The notes beneath the pieces are model-generated. The model was not told where the DNA came from and did no database searches. It worked only from the letters and a program-made list of their open reading frames with translations. Positions 57,816 through 64,000 of a DNA stretch of 64,000 nt are shown piece by piece; the stretch's first letter is position 1; each line of letters starts with the position of its first letter. Source of the DNA: Cymodocea nodosa (taxonomy: Eukaryota > Streptophyta > Magnoliopsida > Alismatales > Cymodoceaceae); contig CM072343.1 in NCBI GenBank assembly GCA_036874045.1, forward strand, positions 4,484,001 to 4,548,000. The letters run 5' to 3'. Position numbers and translations under genes: made by a program.

Positions 57816-59645
57816 TGTTTAGAATGAAAAAGTGCATAATATTAATGGTAAATAATGGTTAAGTGCATTATATTTAGCTTATTATATGAGAATTAAGCCA
57901 TTATGTTATAATTGCACTATTATATACTTTAATGAAAGAATCTACATAATTTCAAGGAATTAGTGTTAATTAAGTATTTCTGCACTATTGGTGAGTTATA
58001 GGCTTTGTAATTCCTAAGTATCCAAAATGTTTGTTATTTTAGGGAGTTACATTTTATGTACTAGATAGTTATGTTTTAAACACTTAAAGAATACTTTATT
58101 ATTTCCTAAAGGACACGTGTTGTAACCTTAATTTATGACTTAAGTGAATTTTCGATAAGTTAAATGTTAACTATTTGAAATGTGTTTGAGCATCAAATAG
58201 TTAGGTTTGCAAGTATCTAAAATCCCTTTTTATTTGTAAAGTTAGAATTATGCACATGTTTTATAGTTAAGTCAACGAAGTAAGTACATTGAGTTACACT
58301 AACTCCACGCACCATTTATTTTCTAACATGCTACTATAGTAGTTGTAGAAACAAGAAATTCGAAGGACAACCATGATTGCACGTATCACGTAGGAATTAA
58401 CTCATGGAATGAAGAAGAACGAAGGAAGGAAATTCAACCAATAATTTAAGTAGAAGCAGTTACTACTGAAAGTAATATAAAAGAAGAGGAGAAAGATGAA
58501 GAAAGTGTGTGTGAAGTGTGTGTGAATGTGGAGGACCGCACTAATCGTAGGAAGTGTCGGAAGTTCCCTAAAGCTCCACAACACCACCAAAGATCACCAA
58601 CCAACCATCAAATGTCAGGTCGATTCCAAGCCAAACACGATGACTAACAATCACTATGAGGAGTGATCATGTCGTAGGAAGGGAAACCATTTTCACCAAG
58701 CATCAACTCATATCTCAGGAGATCGTAAAGCTTTTATCCTTGGTTTTAGGTTGATGCCAATATACTAAAGAGGAGATCAACTTACAAGTATTGATTCACG
58801 ATTCTATAGGGAGAGGAGTCAAGAATGTAAGTGATTAAGTTTTCAATGGTGTAACCGCATCACATGTAGTGATGAAACTTCTTACTGTTGATAGAGATTC
58901 TTACATTTCACCTTTCGCTCATCTTCAAGAACATATCAAAACAAAAATACCAAAAAGCTAATTATCAGTGTTTACATTTAGTATTAATGTGTTTTATTGT
59001 TTGTTTATATCGTGATTAATGTTATCATTGTTAGTATTATGAATGTTTTATGTTTGTTTGATTTAGAAAATAGAAAATAGTTTTATTGTTTATTGAAATT
59101 GATTCATATAGAATACTTAAAAATTTTAATGGTTATTGTTGGCAATATCTAAATGTTAGTGTTGATTAATGACAAATCTCAAATTAACTAACATTAAAAA
59201 GCTAAATTGATGTTATTTACATTCTATGGAACTGCCTAGTGGAAGGCCGAATTCCTTTGTGAATACTAGTATTTAACTGAAAGGTAGGCTTGTGGAGTTA
59301 ACTTAAGTCCACGAGGTTAGTCCATTGAGTTAGCTGTAACTCCACGAACTAAGTCTATTGAGTTAACAATAACTCAACAAAGTGCTTAATTGAACACATA
59401 TAAACTTTGGCATAAAAATTAAAAATAGTACACAATTCTTACTCAATCCCTATGAGATCGACCTGTACTTGCACACAAATACAATATACGCTATGCACTT
59501 GTAGTTAAAAACACAAATTAGATTTAATATCTAATTTGTGTGAAAAGTTGTTTGTTACCTTAAAAGTATTTATTAATATATACAATAGACAAGGATTGAT
59601 TGAACAATATAGGTTTTCTAATTTAACTTCACAAACAATCAAACA
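57816..59645 (+). repeat. 3' LTR of element A
   Basis: A 1830-base LTR from TGTTTAGAATG to AATCAAACA, a diverged subtype shared with 16724-17168. It lacks the 32-base minisatellite and several G-box repeats of E1, but keeps the GC-richer leader, the intron-like segment and the hairpin cluster (59290-59395). Confidence 0.85.
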
Positions 59646-61440
59646 ATTACTATTAACTCAATGGACTTAGTTCGTTGAGTTATAGTTAATTCAATGGACT
59701 ATCCTCATGGATTTAAATTAACTCTACGAGCCTCACTAATAAATTCCAATTAAGATTTGTTATTCAAAGAGGAATTGGCCATCCATTGGGCGGTTTCACA
59801 GAATGTAAATATCAATTGAGTTTTTAATGTTAGTTTATATGGTATTTATCATTAATCAATACTAACATTCAGATATTTCAAATAGTAACCATTAAGATTG
59901 TTGGGTTTTCTGTATGAATCAATTTCAATAATCAATAAGACTATTTTCTAAATCCACTAAACATAAAACATTCACAATATTGATAATAATAACATTAATC
60001 ACAATACAAAACAAACAATACACACATAAATGCTAACTATAAACACAGATAATTAGTTTTTGGTATTTTTGTTTTAATATGTTTCTAAAGATGAACAAAA
60101 GGTGAAATGTAAAAATTCTCTATCGATAGTAAGAACTTTCATCACTACATACGACGTGATTACACCACTAAAAACTTAATCACTTATAATCATGCCTCCT
60201 ATTCCTATAGAATCGCGAACCAAGACTTGTAATTTGATATCCTCTTTAGTGTATTGGCATCAACCCGAAACTAAAGCTAAAAGTTTTACAATCTCTTGAG
60301 AGATGAGTCGGTGCTTAGTGAAAATGACTTCCCTTCCTACAACGCAATCACTCCTCATAGTGGTTGTCAGTCACCATGTTTGGCTCGGAATCGACTAGTC
60401 ATTCGAAAAGTATCCTCATAGACCTCCGATAGTTGGTGATTATGGTGGTGTTGTGGAGCTTCAGGCAACTTCTAATGCTTCCTGTAGTTAGCACGATTCT
60501 CCACCCACACACACTACATTTTTCTCCTCTTCTTTTTTATATTTCTTTATGTAATTACTACTTTTGCCTAAATGATCAGTTGGATTTCCTTCATTCATAT
60601 CAATGATGGTGATTTCTTCTTCATTCCACGAGTTAATTCCTATGTGATATGTGCAATTGTGGTTTTCCTTTGAATTTCTTAATTTTGCAACTACTCACAA
60701 TGGCATATTAAAAAATAATTGGTCTATGGAGTTTGTGTAACTCAACTGACTTCCTTCTGTTGAGTAAAGTTTAACTCAATGAACTTAATATAAAACATGT
60801 GCAACTCACGTGACAAAATAAAATATTTAAATTCACACATGCATAATGATAACTTTATGAGGGTTTGTAACCTTAGCTTTGTAAGTTTATGAGGATCCAT
60901 AAACTTAACTAAAAATTTTATAAGCTTTTGTAACCTTAATAACTTTACGAAGGTTCGTAAATTTACATGAGTAACTTTACGAATTTGCATGTAATAATTT
61001 TTCACTTTTAAACCTCTAAAAGGATATTTCGGATACTTTAAAAACATAATTATCTGACGCTTAAACACATTTCAAATAGTTAGCTTCTAACCTTTTAAAA
61101 GACAACTTAAGTCATGTATTAAGATTTCAACACGTGTCCTTCTTGAAATGATAATAAAATACTCTATAAGCATTCAAAATACAACTATTTGGCACGTACA
61201 ATGTAACTCTCTAAAATAACAAATATTTCAGATACTTAGGAATTAAAAAGCCTATAACTCACTAACAGTTCACAAATATACTTAATTAACGCTAATTCAC
61301 TGGAATTATGCACCTTTTTTAATTAAGGTATATAATCATGTAATTATAACATAATAGCTTAATTCTCATATGATAAACTAAATATTATGCAATTAACTAT
61401 TATTTAACCATTAATATTATATACTTTTTCATTCTAAATA
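59646..61440 (-). repeat. 5' LTR of element Z, 5' portion
   Basis: Minus-strand gypsy LTR. Its first base in element orientation is 61440 (TATTTAGAATG, TG mutated to TA). It continues at 16723 after A is removed, giving 2028 bases in total. It aligns with the LTR of B, including the antisense block near 60300-60490. Confidence 0.85.
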
Positions 61441-61562
61441 GTCCACGATTTAGATCATGGCATGGTTTGTATGATGTGGTTTCCTTCAAATTTCCTATTC
61501 CTGCAATTGGTCACAATTGAATATTAAAAAATAACTAATGTGTGGAGTTAATGTAACTCAAT
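61441..61562 (-). repeat. Remnant of another gypsy-family LTR
   Basis: GGTTTCCTTCAAATTTCC and GGAGTTAATGTAACTCAA match the LTR segment around 2430-2515 and 60661-60745. A separate older LTR scrap therefore lies next to Z. Confidence 0.5.
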
Positions 61563-62187
61563 CTTAATTTTCAACCTTAATTTTTGTAGATTTAGAACTT
61601 TGGTTAACATATCTATAGTATTTTTAGCACTAGCAATCTTCTGTAAATCTAACCTATTCTGTTCTATCTCTTCCCTTATGAAATAAAACCTCATTCTCAT
61701 ATGCTTGGACCTTGAATGAAATTTAGGGTTTTTAACTAGGTAGATAGCATTTTGACTGTCACAAAATAGAATGCTTCTTTTCTATTTATGCCTTAATTTA
61801 GTTAGAACATTCTCTAACTAGATTCTCTCCTTAGCTATTTCTACAACTACAACGTATTCAACTTCCATGGTTGAAAGTGCAACAATACTTTGTAACTTGG
61901 ACCTCCAACTCGTTGTAGTACTTCCTATGCAAAATACATAACCTAAAATACTTCTATTTTTGTCCAACTCTCCTCCCAAATCAGCATCATAGTAGCTAAT
62001 CAATTCAATTGGTCTTTTCTTAAAGCTTAGATCAATATCTAGGGAATATCTGAGATATCTAAATATCCACATTACAGCAGACCAATGCTCAACTCTTGGA
62101 TTCATGTATCTACTAACAACTCCCACTACATGAGATATATCTGGTCTAGTACATATCATAGCGTACATAAGACTTTCCACTGCTAAA
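61563..62187 (-). pseudogene. Tork/Tnt1-like copia RNase H fragment
   Basis: Read downward from 62187: ESLMYAMICTRPDISHVVGV, SRYMNPRVEHWSAV, SYYDADLGGELDKNRSILGY, SWRSKLQSIVALSTMEVEY. Beyond a stop at 61818 it continues to the usual end of RNase H (SKHMR, DMLTK-like). These are the Ty1/copia RT tail and RNase H of a lineage different from D. Stops and in-frame changes make it a pseudogene. It is cut at 62187 by copia element C. Confidence 0.82.
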
Positions 62188-63961
62188 TGTAGGATCGTAT
62201 GGCTACACAAGAGGGGGGTGAATTGTGTATTTCAATATTTTTGAATATAATTGAAACTTTAAAACTCAAAAACAAGTCGAGACATTGTTTTCATAAAATC
62301 ATTTTTATTCAAGGTTTCAATTACAATATACAATTCAATTCTCCTTAGAAATTGTAGATGCAATTATATCTCGATACCACGTATCATCTAAACAATTTCA
62401 TAACTACAAATAGAGAAAACTAATTTACGGAATTTAAAACATTTCTCCTTGTTTGAGATCTTTCTTCTTCTTCTTCTTCTTTCTTCTTCAACAATTCTTT
62501 AGTGACGAATATCTTGTCTTTCTCTGCTTCACCGAATTTGCTTTCTTCTGATACTTTAAATCTTCAACGATGTATATCTTACCTTTTTCTACTTCATTGA
62601 ATTTTCTTCCTTCTGATACTTCAAATCTTTAGCAACATAAATCTGACCTTTTCTACTTCACTGAATTTTCTTCCTTCTGATACTTCAAATCTTCAGCGAC
62701 ACAAATCTGACCTTTTCTGCTTTAGTGAATTTTCTTCCACCTAAGAGATTTTCCCTAAAGAGGTGTTTTTGATCCCTGAAAAGATTTTTCGTTTCATGTG
62801 CAAGGATGGTTTGATCAATGAGAATTCTATGCCTTTTATACTGTATATTCATTTCATGCATATCCTCCACATTTAACCACTACTAGTTTTCCACTTCTTC
62901 ACGTCTTTTCTTTTTCCTTCATCGAAATACACACGTTCTGACCCACGTTTACATTTTGAATTTTCTTTAACCATCAGTCCTAGATCTCAGAAAAATTTCC
63001 TGCAAAATAAACTTTCTCGTCCAAAATTTTTCATCGTGTAATAAGAAGTCGTTACTTTAATGTTAACTAAACGAGTAAAACAAGCATATATATATAACTT
63101 AACGTTTCTAACTTAATGAGTTCCTCATGTGCCAATTCACGTGACTAGTACTGTAGCTAACTCAACGAACTAAGCCTGTGGTGTTACGCTAACTCAATGA
63201 ACCATCCTCGTGGTGTTATGATAACTCAACGAACCAACTTAACCTTTCTTTCAGAAGGTTAAACACTAGCTCACCGAAAACAGTTTAAGTTTCGGATAGT
63301 TATGGTTGTAAGTCTCCGAAAAACTCTTTAACTCACCGATTCAGCAATAAACAAATGTTTTTATAATAAGAATTTTACCACGTGCAAAAAATAACAACTT
63401 AAGTTTATAACGCTAACCTAACGCGTTGCCTTAGTGTTCAATATAGCAACTCAACGCGTTTAGTTATGTTAACTTAACGAGTTAAACATGTACACCTCAC
63501 GTGATACAATATAACATTCGTAACTTATAATTTCACCACGTGTATAACACTAACTTAACGAGTTCGTCTCTTCTTTTACTCACTAACTTAACAAGTTCTC
63601 ACGTGACTTATTTTAACCTTTAAGCCTTTAACTTAACGAGTTCTCACGTGACCTCTATACAAACAAAACTCTAACTTAACGAGTTGTCTAAATGTGCATT
63701 ATACATGATACAGAAAATATAACTTTAAAATATATCATACTTTTCAATAAAAACACACGTTAACTTAACATTTAGTTAAATAAGAAATTAATGCAATGAA
63801 ATGACTAGTTATTAACTTTAGATCCAATACAGACAAGTATTTATATCAGTAAACTTTTTTTGTATTAATTGATGATTTTAATTTCTTTTCACAAGTAATA
63901 GTAATTGAGCAAATATGATTATTTTCATTTAGCACACATCATCAAAACAAAATACTCAACA
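62188..63961 (-). repeat. 3' LTR of SIRE-like copia element C
   Basis: Minus-strand LTR of 1774 bases, TG at 63961 and CA at 62188 in element orientation. Its end (CACCCCCCTCTTGTG) resembles the D LTR end (CACCCCCCCTCTAGTGTG). The internal region lies to the right, off the window. Blocks at 63150-63235 and 63412-63508 match gypsy LTR sequence. Left flank CTAAA may be the target duplication. Confidence 0.82.
62501..62752 (-). repeat. Tandem repeat of about 64 bases in the C LTR
   Basis: Four units, each with TTCNTCCTTCTGATACTTCAAAT-like sequence cut by TCTGACC or TCTTACC phrases, starting near 62501, 62565, 62630 and 62693. Confidence 0.75.
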
Positions 63962-63976
63962 ATCTCCCCCTTTTTG
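63962..63976 (-). other. Polypurine tract of copia C
   Basis: ATCTCCCCCTTTTTG is the reverse complement of the AAAAAGGGGGAGAT tract seen in D, directly next to the LTR. The rest of the element is beyond 64000. Confidence 0.85.
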
Positions 63977-64000
63977 ATGATGACAAAACCATATTAAATC

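Larger units (their letters stand above)
16724..59645 (+). mobile_element. Old Athila-type element A, split by E1 and E2
   Basis: A is reassembled from 16724-17168, 30918-32245 and 49415-59645. It keeps the first part of its 5' LTR, then jumps at about 30958 into RT. The rest of the 5' LTR, the PBS, the zinc knuckle, the protease and the first half of RT are deleted. RNase H, integrase, ORFb, gag, the F-box gene, the PPT and a complete 3' LTR (57816-59645) follow. The flanks GTTAT (16719-16723) and ATTAC (59646-59650) may be a decayed target duplication. It is the most degraded of the three long copies. Confidence 0.8.

Overview
The window is a transposon graveyard from an AT-rich flowering-plant genome, probably a eudicot. 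I found no ordinary host gene, tRNA, rRNA or CRISPR array. Almost every base belongs to LTR retrotransposons nested inside one another. Two kinds dominate. One is a SIRE/Maximus-like Ty1/copia element (initiator-Met tRNA primer site, gag-pol, long 3' env-like ORF). The other is an Athila-like Ty3/gypsy family (tRNA-Asp primer site, LTRs of about 1.8-2.4 kb).

Layout. 1-3118: 5' end of gypsy element B on the minus strand, inserted in the 5' LTR of copia element D (3119-15128, plus). 15129-15240: a possible hAT end. 15241-16723: broken gypsy element Z (minus), whose 5' LTR resumes at 59646-61440. Old gypsy element A (plus) sits inside that LTR; its pieces are 16724-17168, 30918-32245 and 49415-59645. 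Element E1 (17169-30917, TSD ACGTG) lies in A's 5' LTR, and element E2 (32246-49414, TSD ATTAT) lies in A's integrase. 61441-62187 holds an older LTR scrap and a Tork-like copia RNase H fragment. 62188-64000 is the 3' LTR and polypurine tract of a second SIRE-like copia element, C (minus).

The gypsy family has an unusual gene order, seen in three separate insertions (E1, E2, A): LTR - PBS - ORFa - ORFb - gag capsid - F-box gene - PPT - LTR. ORFa combines a zinc knuckle, protease, RT, RNase H and integrase. The gag capsid ORF thus lies downstream of pol and has lost its zinc knuckle to the start of the pol ORF. A full-length F-box gene rides between gag and the 3' LTR. ORFb is homologous to the env-like ORF of the copia element. 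LTR blocks are also shared between the two superfamilies, and short perfect hairpins (arms TAACTCAACG) sit in the LTR and at most ORF junctions. The family looks like a modular retroelement that has traded parts with copia elements and carries a host-derived ubiquitin-ligase-type gene. Every copy in the window has nonsense or frameshift damage, except the visible part of ORFa in B.
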